Part shown: positions 34,737-45,429 of the stretch, piece by piece
Position numbering within the stretch: position 1 is the stretch's first letter
Layout: the number at the start of each line of letters is the position of its first letter
NCBI GenBank assembly: GCA_030789695.1
Contig: CM061132.1
Span: forward strand, 157,896,817 to 157,960,816
Length of the DNA stretch: 64,000 nucleotides
Reading direction: 5' to 3'
Source: Scilla litardierei
Taxonomy: Eukaryota > Streptophyta > Magnoliopsida > Asparagales > Asparagaceae
Notes under the pieces: generated by a model
What the model saw: the letters and a program-made list of their open reading frames with translations, nothing else
Told to the model about the DNA's origin: nothing
The model's database searches: none
Made by a program: the position numbers and the translations under genes

Positions 34737-35676
34737 TGTTGGGATAAAGGAACCGATGGGGGGCAAACAGTGGAAGAAAGCGAGAGGTCCCCTTCAAAAG
34801 GCGGATAGCTACCCAACAATCGCCACGCCACGATCTTTCAGAGATACACCACAATAGCACAATATCCAACTAAAACAAGCAATACAAAAGGTAACGAAAG
34901 CAGGAAAACAACAAAGTCAGGCGATACAGAGTTTACCCTGGTTCGGCTTACTAACGAAGCCTACGTCCAGCTTCCCGATGACAGTTTCCACTAATATGAT
35001 CAGAGAGAATTACACGGAATTTTTCAATCTTCTTCAACAATAGAGAGCACCAATAACTCCACATGTGGAGTTCAAACTCTTCTCACAAACCCAATAGAAA
35101 TCTCAAATCTCACCAAAAGAGAAGAAAACAAAAGCTCTCACTAAAATCTCTCAACCCAAAAAGAGAGATAACAAGAAGAAGATTACAATGAGTTTCACAA
35201 AGAAATCTCAAGAAGTTCACTCACCAAAATCATGCCCCAAAACTTCGAGACGCGCAAGGAAGAAGAAACTTGATGACGGCACGTGCTCTCCTCAAAGTAA
35301 ACCCCAAGAGGGGTTTTAATAGCTCCACGGGTCGTGTGGAATCTTAGCCGTCTGATTAAGCCCCTTTGAAAATCAACGGTCGAGATTAGAAGCTCAAATC
35401 TGACAGTTCTAGGGTTTCTGTGTATCGGCACGGCCGTGCGGCAAATCCGCACGGCTGTGTGCCAATCTCCGACTGTAAAACAGAGAGCTGTTGATGTGCA
35501 CGGGCAATGTGCATGGCCGTGCAAGAAACACGGGCAGTTTGCACGGTCGTGCTAAATTAACAGAGAGCTGCCTGGCAGCACGGACAGTAGCACGGACGGC
35601 TGCACAGCAGTGCTAAGACACGCATGGCCATGTCAACCTCCCAGATTCTAAAATTTGAAGCACAAAAAAAACAACA
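34737..35676 (-). repeat. 3' LTR of the deletion-type copia element
   Basis: About 940 bp, homologous to 48919-49853. A cluster of GCACGG/CCGTGC motifs lies at 35424-35640 (GCACGGCCGTGC is a perfect palindrome; CATGGCCATG variants occur). No coding capacity. The bases just outside (35677-35690) are GC-mixed and only weakly polypurine on the minus strand. Confidence 0.85.
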
Positions 35677-35784
35677 AACTCTACCCTGCTTCAAATTTCC
35701 TCCAAGGAACCTTGTCATCAAAGGCTCTTCACGGCTCTACCCAGATTTCAGACCTCTCCATCTGATCAAGGAAACACCAACCTG

Positions 35785-36645
35785 TCACCGGGAACCGAGC
35801 CTTTTGGCGCACCAACACTCCAAGACATCTTTCGAGCCCAAACTACCATTGAGCTCAAAGAACTGAACCATGCTCGCCACGCTACCTGTGACGATCTCTC
35901 TCTTTGAGATTGACACCGCGAACTCATGCTCCATCATCGACTGAACTGACACCAAACCTGTGTCTCCCAAAGTACCCGAAGTCGATCCATGGCCGCACTC
36001 CACAGTAGTCGCCTGAGTTGATCCATCTCTACCCTTTGAGGAAGCACCAGGCACCGCCTCTTCCAAACATGAAGTGAGAGCAACATCTTCATCCGGCTTC
36101 GATGAACTCAACTCACTGCCTTCAGATTTGACTCTCCAATAGGATTTCACCAAAGCACCACCACAATCTCTATGAGATCTAATGCTCCTAGTCATCTTTG
36201 AGCCACTGGGTCTACACACTCCAGATGATCCCTTGGACGAACCACGTCTCGTCCACCTTGAGCCATGCCACCCACTCCGCCAACGTGAGTGATCACCAAT
36301 GTGATGCAATAGCTTTAACTGAATACACAACTCATCCTTGCGCTCAGCAACGCATCCTCCAGAGGACTGCAACTCTATCCTTACGCCACCTGCTTCCATG
36401 TAGACAATCTGAGCTACACATGGAGTTGAACCATGATGAGATGTACTACGGACTCCGTCTCCTGACGATCCCTTACTACATACTGCAGCTATCCCATCCT
36501 GCAACCGACCACGCTTCTCTGTCACGACGTCCGAATGAGTCCCAAATGCTCCTCTACTGGAGCTTTCTGGTGCACCAGACTTCTGACTCATCATCGTCTG
36601 ATCCTGAAGCCTATAGAGGTTGCTAAACTTTCTTTCTGCCATCAC
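35785..36645 (-). CDS. 286-codon ORF, C-terminal part of a deleted copia polyprotein, function unknown
   Basis: Open over 286 codons. The first residues (AERKFSNLYRL) resemble the GAG-pre-integrase start that follows copia protease, so the frame continues the protease after a small frameshift near 36645. The remainder is Ser/Gly/Arg-rich and matches no integrase, RT or RNase H motif I recognise. It may be the region between integrase and RT, or the polyprotein tail joined by an internal deletion, or unrelated sequence. It probably begins without its own start codon; the ATG used is just the first available. Length and openness amid decayed neighbours are notable. Confidence 0.45.
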   Translation of the reverse strand: MMAERKFSNLYRLQDQTMMSQKSGAPESSSRGAFGTHSDVVTEKRGRLQDGIAAVCSKGSSGDGVRSTSHHGSTPCVAQIVYMEAGGVRIELQSSGGCVAERKDELCIQLKLLHHIGDHSRWRSGWHGSRWTRRGSSKGSSGVCRPSGSKMTRSIRSHRDCGGALVKSYWRVKSEGSELSSSKPDEDVALTSCLEEAVPGASSKGRDGSTQATTVECGHGSTSGTLGDTGLVSVQSMMEHEFAVSISKREIVTGSVASMVQFFELNGSLGSKDVLECWCAKRLGSR

Positions 36646-36911
36646 AAACGGCCTCCCCTAGACACTCGTAGTCGCTCTTCCTTGAGCACCACGCAACACC
36701 CCACACCTGTCAAGGCTCCAAGCAAAATCAAATTCTGCTGCAAATCTGGTACATGCCTAACACACGTAAGTGTTCGAATAGCTCCATCTTCCATCTTGAA
36801 CCGAACTGTGCCAACCACCACCAGTCTAGACATATCTCCGTTCCCTATGCACACATCTGGTCCATCTCTAGGATATGTCACAAAATGACTCCGCAGCGGA
36901 GTCATGTGGGA
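36642..36911 (-). pseudogene. Copia protease, C-terminal part, cut at the active site
   Basis: The reading (from MTPLRSHF onward; IGNGD, VGTVRFKMEDG, VRHVPDLQQNLILLG) is typical copia protease. The catalytic Asp-Ser-Gly motif is on the other side of the LARD, near 47990-48000. The insertion therefore separates active-site loop from flap. A stop follows the frame at 36642. Confidence 0.8.
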
Positions 36912-37966
36912 ATCACTGTAGGAATATTATGCCATCGAGGCAATTTATTCCTGTGTGAATAGCACAAACATCCTGTTCGAAATAACAGTAAGCTGTTTGG
37001 TAATAATTTATCTAAGTTATATTGTAATGTAGTTAACATTAGATATCAACTTAGGTAAAGTCCTGAGACTTTATGCAAGGTCAAACGGGTATCGAGATGA
37101 GTAGCTCGATCATGGAGAAACGTTTGACCGTCTGTAGCATAAGTCTAAAATGGTTCGTGGTTGTAGATGTTCCGAGACAAGGATATCGAAACATCGGATA
37201 GACCATTGTGTCTTAGTCTTCACCGTTTAGCGGTGGCGATGATCTCATGATCGCTTGACTTGGCGAAGTCGAAGACGAGACACAGGTGCTCATTAGAATG
37301 AGTTCACTGAACGATCCACTAGAGTTATCATATGGTTATATTGACCAATCTGTCAGTGATAACTCTGAGTGATGATAGGATAGTTGGTCTTTTGACTTGA
37401 GGTCATTTTGACAAACCTGTGCATGAACGGTGCCACTTATATCAACTGACCTAGCTTCAAGGCAAGGCCTGTCGAAAGGTCTTTTGATTGGGTGTCACTT
37501 GAAACGTACGAGGCGAGTAATGACCAAGAGAGGATTCGTCTCTCCCGGTCAATGGGAGTTAGTGTCGTAGAGTTAGTTCGGTCTTTAGTAAAAACTCTGC
37601 GCAGAGTATGTTGGAAGAAGTCCAACATTTATTGACTAAAGATTGATCGAAACTAACCGGAGTCAAGTTATTGGGGTTGACAGTTTAACCGTACCCCAGA
37701 CTTGATCTACACGACATATTTAGACGAAGAGACTATAACTGCAGAAATCATCACTGACACAGTCAGGGTGGTCCCGACAATTCTCATGTTGATGAGCTAA
37801 CCACATTATGATGATGCTGAAACAGGGACGGCAGCCACTGCTCGTGGTCTTTGTCGTATAAGGCTTCGAGCCCAACCTGTAGTAGGGTCAGGCCTAGGGT
37901 CACACAAAGAGTGCGACCTTCGTCTAGTAAGAGGTAGAAATTAGTTAGGGAGAATATTTGCATTTG

Positions 37967-38046
37967 ATGCAAAAGAAGAGATAATTGCATTTGATGCAAT
38001 ATGATAATTTAAGCTTAGATAGGGACTATTTTGCATTTGATGCAAA
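37967..38046. repeat. Three copies of an imperfect palindrome in the LARD U3
   Basis: TTGCATTTGATGCAA occurs three times, spaced about 17 and 45 bp. Equivalent clusters occur in all five LARD LTRs (46481-46560, 61257-61350, and inverted at 6726-6800 and 19365-19450). Position upstream of the TATA box and conservation make it a candidate enhancer or factor-binding cluster. Confidence 0.7.
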
Positions 38047-38254
38047 AGCGATTAAATGTGTATTAAATTGTTTAATACAATATTTAATAAAAATAAACGC
38101 AAGGAAAAGTTCACGGGTAAGACGGGAATGTCCCGGTCTAGACCCAGGTTCGAACGGCGTCCAAATCGGACGCCAAACATAAAAGTTATGGCCAAAACAG
38201 TGTAAACCCCAAAGCCCATCAGCCCAAGGGGGCTGATTAAATTAAAGGGCCCAG

Positions 38255-38500
38255 AAGCCCAAGGCCCGGCCAAATGGCCGGGCAATTCAATGTCAGCCCG
38301 CGCGCCAACGTGGGCACTGGGCCCACGCGGGCGCGTGCTTTGCACGCGCCCGCGTGGGGCGCCAGCGCCCACGCGGGGCGCGTGCAGGGCACGCGCCCCT
38401 GCAGGGCGCGCTGCGCGTGCGCTGAGGCGCGTACAGCACACGGGCCTGGCGCAGTGGGCCCCGCACGCAGCCCTAGGGCTGCGTGTTGCGTGCTTCGTGT
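38255..38500. repeat. Hypervariable GC-rich palindrome block in the LARD LTR
   Basis: Dense GGCGCC, CACGCGC and GCGCGTG words that can pair with each other. The matching block in the 3' LTR (46768-47040) has extra CTGCACGCGCC units. In the solo LTR (61540-61860) the words are GCGGGCGC and GGCGCCCGC, and in the minus-strand copy (6270-6545, 18890-19165) CCAGGGCGCC. The flanks are conserved; the block is not. ATG frames here are compositional artefacts. Confidence 0.75.
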
Positions 38501-38776
38501 GACGGCTGCAGTTTTGCGTTTTGGGTGGCTTTGGGCTGATCTTTGGACACTCAATTGGAGGGTCAAACGAACTCCGATTGACGAACGGTTTTTTCCTATG
38601 CGTTCACCGTTGAACGCTCATCGTATTGATAGGTTGTATCAATCTTGAAGCTCAACGGTGAGTGAGTTAAAATTCACGGAAGTTTGCACTTTGTGAAGTG
38701 CAAACTAACTTGATTTTAACTAACCCAAATATTTAGTCCCACATCGGATTTTGAGAAATGGGGAGAGTCCGCCGCC

Positions 38777-38787
38777 TATATAAATAG
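38777..38787 (+). promoter_or_regulatory. TATA box of the LARD 5' LTR
   Basis: TATATAAATAG stands after GTCCGCCGCC and before GGGGTCTCC. It is identical in the 3' LTR (47324-47334) and solo LTR (62135-62145), and present in the minus-strand 5' LTR (18568-18578). It is the likely start-site element for LARD RNA. Confidence 0.75.
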
Positions 38788-39430
38788 GGGTCTCCCCCCT
38801 TTCTCAAAACTCGTCCCAAGCTCTAGATCTGAGCGGCTCTCGTAAATGTTGGAGCACGCTCGGATCTAGGCTTAAATTAATATTTTCTCTTCTCCCTAAA
38901 TTTCTTCCTTACTCCTGCGGGCTCTAGCAAAGCCACAAAGGAGTTCGGATTCTGGATCCGAAATCTAGGCGGAGGTTTCACTGGCGTGAAACTTTCTTCG
39001 GCGCGTGGTTGGCTCGGCGGCACGTGGATTGATCGCCTCGGGATGAGGAGCGGTTCGAGGAGCGGTTCGGGGAGCGGTTCAAGGAGCGGCTCGGCGTGGG
39101 ACGGGAGCAGCTCGGAAGACGGCGCGGAACATCTCGCCTGCTCCAGGGCTGAGATTCCGGGTATTTGATTAAAGTATTTTATTAGCATTAGTTTAGTTTA
39201 ATCGCAGTAGGCTAGATCCTTCTTGGGATGGTCATATCCATCCCAAGTCGGCATAGATCTTGGCATAGGGTCTTGGACCTTAGGGCTAAGTTAAAAAATT
39301 GTTTTTAACTGCATGTTAATTAGTTAACATAGTTTTTCTTCCGCTGCTATTGTTTTTCTGTATATGTTCCGTCCGACTTAGGACGGGACTAGAGTTTTTG
39401 TGCCCTAGGGGACCGCCAATTCCCCAACAG

Positions 39431-39442
39431 TGGTATTAAAGC
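39431..39442 (+). other. Degenerate tRNA-Met primer-binding site of the plus-strand LARD
   Basis: TGGTATTAAAGC lies one base after the LTR end. The minus-strand copy keeps TGGTATCAGAGC, so this copy has two changes in the first twelve bases. Confidence 0.7.
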
Positions 39443-39915
39443 CAGGTTTGCGTAGTCGATCTAGGTACTGCGATTTCATTAAACTTATTAATGCTTTTTT
39501 TAATACTTTTAAATATTTTTTAAGTTATTAGATAATTTTAAAAAATGTTTTTGAAGTTCAAAATTCTATTTTTTGAACATGAAAATTTTAAAATGACGTT
39601 TTAAAATTTATGTGATAATTTTAAAACTAATTTTAAATCTTTAAAAGTTTAAATTTATTTTAGATGCCTAAAAATTTTTATATGATAAATATTTTTTTAA
39701 GCATGGAAATTTTAAAATGGTGTTTTTAAATTTATGTGATAAATTTTAAAATTGATTTTAAGGCTTTAAATTTATGCGATAAGTTTAAAATATTTTAGAT
39801 GTTTAAAAAATTGTATATGATAAATTTTTGAACATGGAAAATTTTTAAAGGTAATGTTTTAAATTTATAAGATATTTTTAAAACTGATTTTAAAAGTCGA
39901 AAAATTGTTTATGCG
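39440..39915. repeat. AT-rich tandem-repeat leader of the LARD
   Basis: About three imperfect units of roughly 125-130 bp, recognisable by (G/A)AACATG(G)AAAATTTTAAAA, TTTATG(T/C)GATAA and TAAAATT phrases. It follows the primer site directly. The corresponding leader in the minus-strand LARD is interrupted at 11068 by the short-LTR copia element. No coding capacity. Confidence 0.65.
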
Positions 39916-42137
39916 ATAAACTTAGTTTATTTAATTGTTAAATAGATATACACTTTCATTTTATGCTGATAAAATTAGTGTAGCTTTATTTTAATGGCTT
40001 GTTAATCTTGTCCCTTATTTGATAACACAAGACAACCTTTTAGGTTAGCCATTAAAAATGATTAAAATTTATTACTTGAATTTTAATGACATGCTATGTT
40101 TCAATAAATCATTAACAACAATATTAAGACCTAATTCCTGATTAGGGTAGTCCTTTAAATGAATTTTTTAATTCTAATTGTTATAATTAATTTTCATTAA
40201 AGGACTTCGCTTCTAGCGTTGTTAATAAAATTTATTAAAATCCTGATAATGATTAGGGTAGCACGTGAACCTTATAGTTGATAAGGACTTAATAAAAGTT
40301 ATTAAACAAATCCTAAAATTTTGAATTTAAGGATTCAACTAGTTGATAGGATTAATTAGTTGTTAATAAAAGCTGTTTAGTCTATGGCATACATACAAAA
40401 ATGACAAGCTTCATTCAATGGACCATGATCCAGTCAATGTGCTTGGCTAAGAGTTCTGGGTCAACCCTTGCTAGTCCAAGGGGTAGTGATCCTGGCTTAG
40501 TCAATTCCCTGGCTGAGTTCCGCTGGACCGCAATGTCGCGAATCATGATTGTATGACACCCTGAACTATATCTAAGTCAAATACGTTAATGATCTTTTTC
40601 AAGATTAGCCGTAGCCCTCCTTGTTTTAGGGGTTAGCAACTATAGGGCCCGTGTTACAGTTGTTGAGATACACTCAAGCTGTGACATGGCAACCTTGTAG
40701 AAACCAACTTCTTAAATACATAAGATGACATCTTGACTTGACCCAAACCGATGTTGTCGTGAATACACCGAGCGGCGGCGCAAGTTTAGTCAAGGATGTA
40801 GTCTGCCTAGATGTAGTCTAAGACCTGACCCAAACCGACGTGTCGTGCATACACCGAGCTGAGGGGCAAGTCAGGCTAGACATGAAAACAAGGGTCCGAC
40901 TAGACTAGACATTATGATTTGGATGAGCACACTCATGATCACAAATGGCTAGGGGCAAAAACCGAATAAGAGAGTCATATCCGATATGATCGATGAAGAG
41001 TCATCTTCCGATCGCAGAGTCAATCAACTTGTTGAGCTACACTCAAGGTTGTTTAGACTCAAGGTGATTGGAACTCTTACCCATTAATTTTAATTCGATT
41101 AAATCGTTCGTTATTAAGCTTTAAAACGTTCGTAAAAATAGTGGGAGGATATAGATAGATAAAAGCCAATCTACCTATATTTAATATTGAACATATGCTA
41201 AAACTAGGGCAAGACTATGTTTACCGAAAGAATCAATTGATAATATTTTAAGTTAATTGGTCTAAAAGTTGATTAATTGAATATCAAGTTAAATTCTAAT
41301 TGATAGAATTAAAACTATATTCTCGTTGACATTAAATGACCTTCTAAAGAACAGACTTAAGAAATATGATTTCATTGAGTTCTGGGTCCAACAAATAAAT
41401 TAAAGCTACATGTCACTCGTCTCTATATGAGGCAGCTTGAACATATAGGACATTCAAAGTATGTTTCTCCCTACAACTTGTCGAGCTACCCTCAAGGTTG
41501 TATGGACGAACAATTTTGATCCGCAAAGTTCGAAAATTCGATCAAACCGTTTGAGTCGAATACGAGTGCATGAGCGATGCAAGACTATGTATCCCAACCG
41601 GATCTTGAGACAAGCAACTTCTTGAGCTACACTCAAGATTGCAAAGCTCAAGCGTTTGGATACATAAGTTGCTTGCATATCTATTTATTTTAGTTGATAT
41701 CTAAATGTGATTTAGAAAAGGAAGAAGGCACTCCGGAAAGTCAATCGAGTTAAATAGTTTAATTTATCATTAGTAAAGGCATAAGTAGGAGGAAATGAAA
41801 ATGTGACATATTTTGATGTCACGATTTCAGAATAAATTGTTATACAAAAGACGTTTAACACATTTTGACGAATGTCGTCACATTGCTTCTGAAGTAATGT
41901 TTTGTGTTAAGTAATTTGTAAATAACTATATATACATTAAATGTTAATATATAAATACACAAGATAGTAGCAAACTTATATGGTAAAATTAGAATAGGCC
42001 GTATCAAGAGATTAAGCTTCACAAGTCACATAAAGAGGGGTCTGACCTCTCGTATTATGAAGTCTACGGACACTTGTGAGTCTTAGTCTCTTAGATACAA
42101 TGGCCGAAACCCATCTGTGAGACAGTGGGAGAATGAG
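39916..42137 (+). other. Non-coding LARD interior with four inverted-repeat motifs
   Basis: No ORF of interest. Copies of the TTGTTGAGCTACACTCAAG motif lie at 40656-40682, 41025-41051, 41473-41501 and 41614-41642, each with pairing arms. A two-unit tandem repeat (about 40735-40880) matches the three-unit block at 9930-10160. The stretch is collinear, in reverse complement, with the minus-strand LARD. Confidence 0.7.
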
Positions 42138-42142
42138 TTGTC

Positions 42143-44163
42143 TGCCTCGTCTCAAATGATGTGAGAACTACTCCCAAGCGCAGGAGATCGTGCAAGTAAT
42201 ATCCTGGTGAGTCCAGGTATCGAATCCGCGGGACAACTGACCTGCAAAACTACGATCGTCAATCTGTAAAGAGTAATAATACGATGTTAGCCAACCACCT
42301 ATCAAACACGAAGATATAGGATCAAGAGTATGGAATAAGAAATGAAAATCCTACGATATTTACGGTGACTTTGGTAGGGGTACAAGTATGGGGAGTTTGT
42401 GTTGGGTTTGATTTCGTGAGGGTGTGTGCAATCAATGAATATCAATACCTTTTCTATAACTCAACGTTTCGTCCGGTCAAGGCACGAGAACGTCGGAACA
42501 TATGGCGATCAAGCGTATGAAAACGTGCCAAAGAATCATACAATTAAGATAGGGCGAAAAGATATAGAAACCAATAATTACGACACCCTAACTACGTCAA
42601 CTCCAACACGTATGAAGCGAATGTGCTACGGTTGTGATTTCATTAGGAGTTAGTAATCGCTGAAATATCATGTCTTTCATATAACTCAACGCTTCGTCCG
42701 GTCAGGGCACGAAGACGTCGGAAGATGAAACGATGAAAACTAGTCAAAGTGGCCGTATACGCATCACTAGCAACATTGATTTCATTATACGATGAACGCA
42801 ATAATAAGTTCAGATTAGTGAACATGAATTGGCTAGCCTTGTCAGGGCCTAGCCATACTGGAAGTAAATAATATCGACAATAAGCAAATACCCATCGAAT
42901 ACGTTGTAGAAATCAATGTTACGAGTGATTTTGACATGAAAATAGGGCTAAAGACATGAAATTCATCAAATAAATACTCCTAATTACATCACAACCATAG
43001 CACAAGGAGATTAGCCACGCATGGTGCAAAGAAAATCAGATTTCATAGCCAAATACATCGTTATAATAGCCAAAATACGATAAAATACACCAAATACGGG
43101 GTATAAGTTCAAGAATTTATCACCAAATCTCCACTTTAAAGCCCAAAACTCCTTTAGAATAGGAAGAATAGCCTCTGGAATTTTTGAGAATTTTCCCCTG
43201 AAGAAATACGCACAGTAGCCGCTCCAAAAGTCCCAAAATACGCCAGAATACCCCCAAAAACCCTAAAATACGCTTATATAAAAGCATTGCGGGTTTTGGG
43301 GGCTAAACGGGTCCAAATCCGCACCCAATATCACTTAAAACCCGAACCCGCCATCGCTTCAAATCTCAGCCGTCGGATCGTAGCGCGATCGAACGTGGTC
43401 GCGCCACGTGGCACGCCAAAACTCGCGCACGCCCGATCCGCCTTCGCTTTCGAGTTCAGCTCGGGGTTTAATCTCCACCTTTCGATTTGGATCGCACGCC
43501 TCACAATGTGCCACGTCGTCGCAGCGAATTCGAATTCGAATTCGAATCAGAATCGATCCTGGCCGTCCGCTCGAGTCCGCGACCGTCAGATGAGTGCCAC
43601 GTGTGCCCGCTTCGGAGCGATCTCAGCGGCTGCGCTTCGTAATGTCGGGGCGAGCTTCGTCCGTTGGATCGGGGTTCGACGGCTCCGATGGAGCCACGTC
43701 GCCCCGCTGATAATTTCGAGCGGAGTGATGGTGGCCGTTGGATTTCAATCCAACGGCCATTATTAATCCCGATCGTAATTCTTCGTTACCGTCGGATGCG
43801 GCGGAAGTTCGTAGGATCTTGCCACGTGGAAGCTTCCGATTGGCTGTCCAACGTATTTTCGTATTTAAATGCGTATTTCTCCATTTAAATTGTATTCTGC
43901 ATTCAAAAATTCATAGAAATTAGCACAGATCTTAGAAAAATACAAATAAATAGTCGTTGGAATCGTGAGATCGAAACGATGCTAAGAAAAATATAAAAAT
44001 GCAGAAATACTCAATTTAATTCGTGTTTTGTGCACAAATAATGTGATTTCTCTAATAAATAATGGTGTACAAAATACGCACATATTAGAGATCAATTAAG
44101 TATTATATAGGCACATCATAGGACTAATTAGGGGGTTAAATACGCAATATTCAACCCGAATCA
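42143..44163 (+). mobile_element. Solo LTR (2021 bp) of a different family, nested in the plus-strand LARD
   Basis: TGCCTCGTCTC to CCCGAATCA with a perfect TSD TTGTC (42138-42142 and 44164-44168). The uninterrupted sequence is recognisable in the minus-strand LARD near 9030-9075. It carries a GGTGAGTCCAGGTATCGAATCC phrase near its start, as in several plant gypsy LTRs, and a TATA box (TATATAAAAG, about 43274). A segment around AACTCAACG..TTCGTCCGGTCA is repeated at about 42460 and 42680. The 159-codon frame at 43287 looks fortuitous. Confidence 0.8.
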
Positions 44164-44168
44164 TTGTC

Positions 44169-45429
44169 GAACTCAGTCTCGTACATACTGATGTACCCGA
44201 GTCTATTTTTAACAAAATAAGTTATTCGTATATTTTACTAAGACACGTGTTCTTGATGAAACACAAGTCTGATAAAATAGAGAACGAAATGACGAAAGTA
44301 TTTAAACTGATTCGATTAGATCGAATGGTCAAATACTTAGCTACATAAAATCTTGTGTAATTAAAAGAAAATGTGATTTTCTCTCAGATCAAGTCTGTTA
44401 AACACATCGGTGTGTTAAAAGGTATGAATCACACTTAATTAGATTTAGTGTGATCCATTGTAAGTGACTCTGAGTTAAGTCCTCCCTCTGGGTTAAGTCC
44501 CAGATAGTAATGCCTAGATTTTGATAATGTTCTATAAGGACATTATCAATAATATATTCAATAAATCAATCGTAAGGAAGTTGTATTATTACTCGAATCT
44601 CGTGAGACGGATTGTCGAGTTAGACATCATAACTGATGATGACTTAGTCAACTTCTAGGATGAAATTCGGAGTAGTAACTCCGATTTGAAACTTGATGTA
44701 GGTCCGTGTGCGTAAATAAATTTGAGAATTTAGTTTACGTGTCCAAGGAAAATGTTTCCTCACTTACTGCAAATAAATCTTTAAGTTGAAAGGATGGTGC
44801 AGAAAGAAAATAGTGAAGTACAATCATGTTGGTCGAGAACGGTTTTTCATCCTAATTCCTAAAAAACGGATTATGATGAAACCGGTTTCACCAACAGATG
44901 TGTACAGATCTACTCGGACCAAAGCCGATGTAAAACGCTTAAGTTGACCATGAAAATTGGAGCATTCACTTATAAGTTCGTTTTTCTAAATATGATTTAG
45001 ACAGACTGACTTATATGAATTAACCAGATAGTTTTCAAGGTCAGTGGGAGCGTATAAATTACATGCGAATCATCAAATGGATGGAACATACATTTTGACA
45101 AAGTAATCAAAAGGTTTGATACTTTATCAAGAATAGATATGAGCCATTTAAAATGACCATTAACTAATTTAAAATTATTATCGTAAGGTACGATGAACTG
45201 GATAAGATCCAAGTAAAATAAAATATTATGGATTCCGACAGACCAAATGAATTATTTGAATGAGATTCAAATGGTTGGTCTGACATGAACATAGAAACCC
45301 CTTAAGTCTATAGAGTAGACGGTTTTAGCAGATCCACTCACGAAGGCTCTATCACATGGAGTCGGGAAAACTTATGTGTAAAAACAGTATAAGATACCGA
45401 GATAAATGGGCCTGAGTGCAAGTGGGAGA
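44169..45429 (+). other. 3' interior of the plus-strand LARD with RNase H remnant and polypurine tract
   Basis: Mostly non-coding. The codons for LADPLTKAL (45325-45351), the signature near the copia RNase H C-terminus, are intact and base-for-base identical to 7922-7948 in the minus-strand copy. GCAAGTGGGAGA (45418-45429) is the polypurine tract. The LARD thus derives from a copia element by loss of nearly all coding sequence. Confidence 0.75.

Larger units (their letters stand above)
36917..39429 (+). repeat. 5' LTR of the plus-strand LARD
   Basis: About 2.51 kb. Order: TGTAGG start; copies of TTGCATTTGATGCAA (37967-38046); a CACGCGCC/GGCGCC block (38255-38500); TAGTCCCACATCGG; TATA box; transcribed part with repeated GGAGCGGTTC units (about 39048-39100); CCAACA end. 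Differences from 45430-47976 are concentrated in the first 60 bp and in the GC block. Confidence 0.9.

Noticed and set aside
43287..43766. 159-codon frame inside the solo LTR at 42143-44163
   Set aside because: It starts just after the LTR TATA box and shows no protein-like motif. Another frame of similar openness overlaps it.
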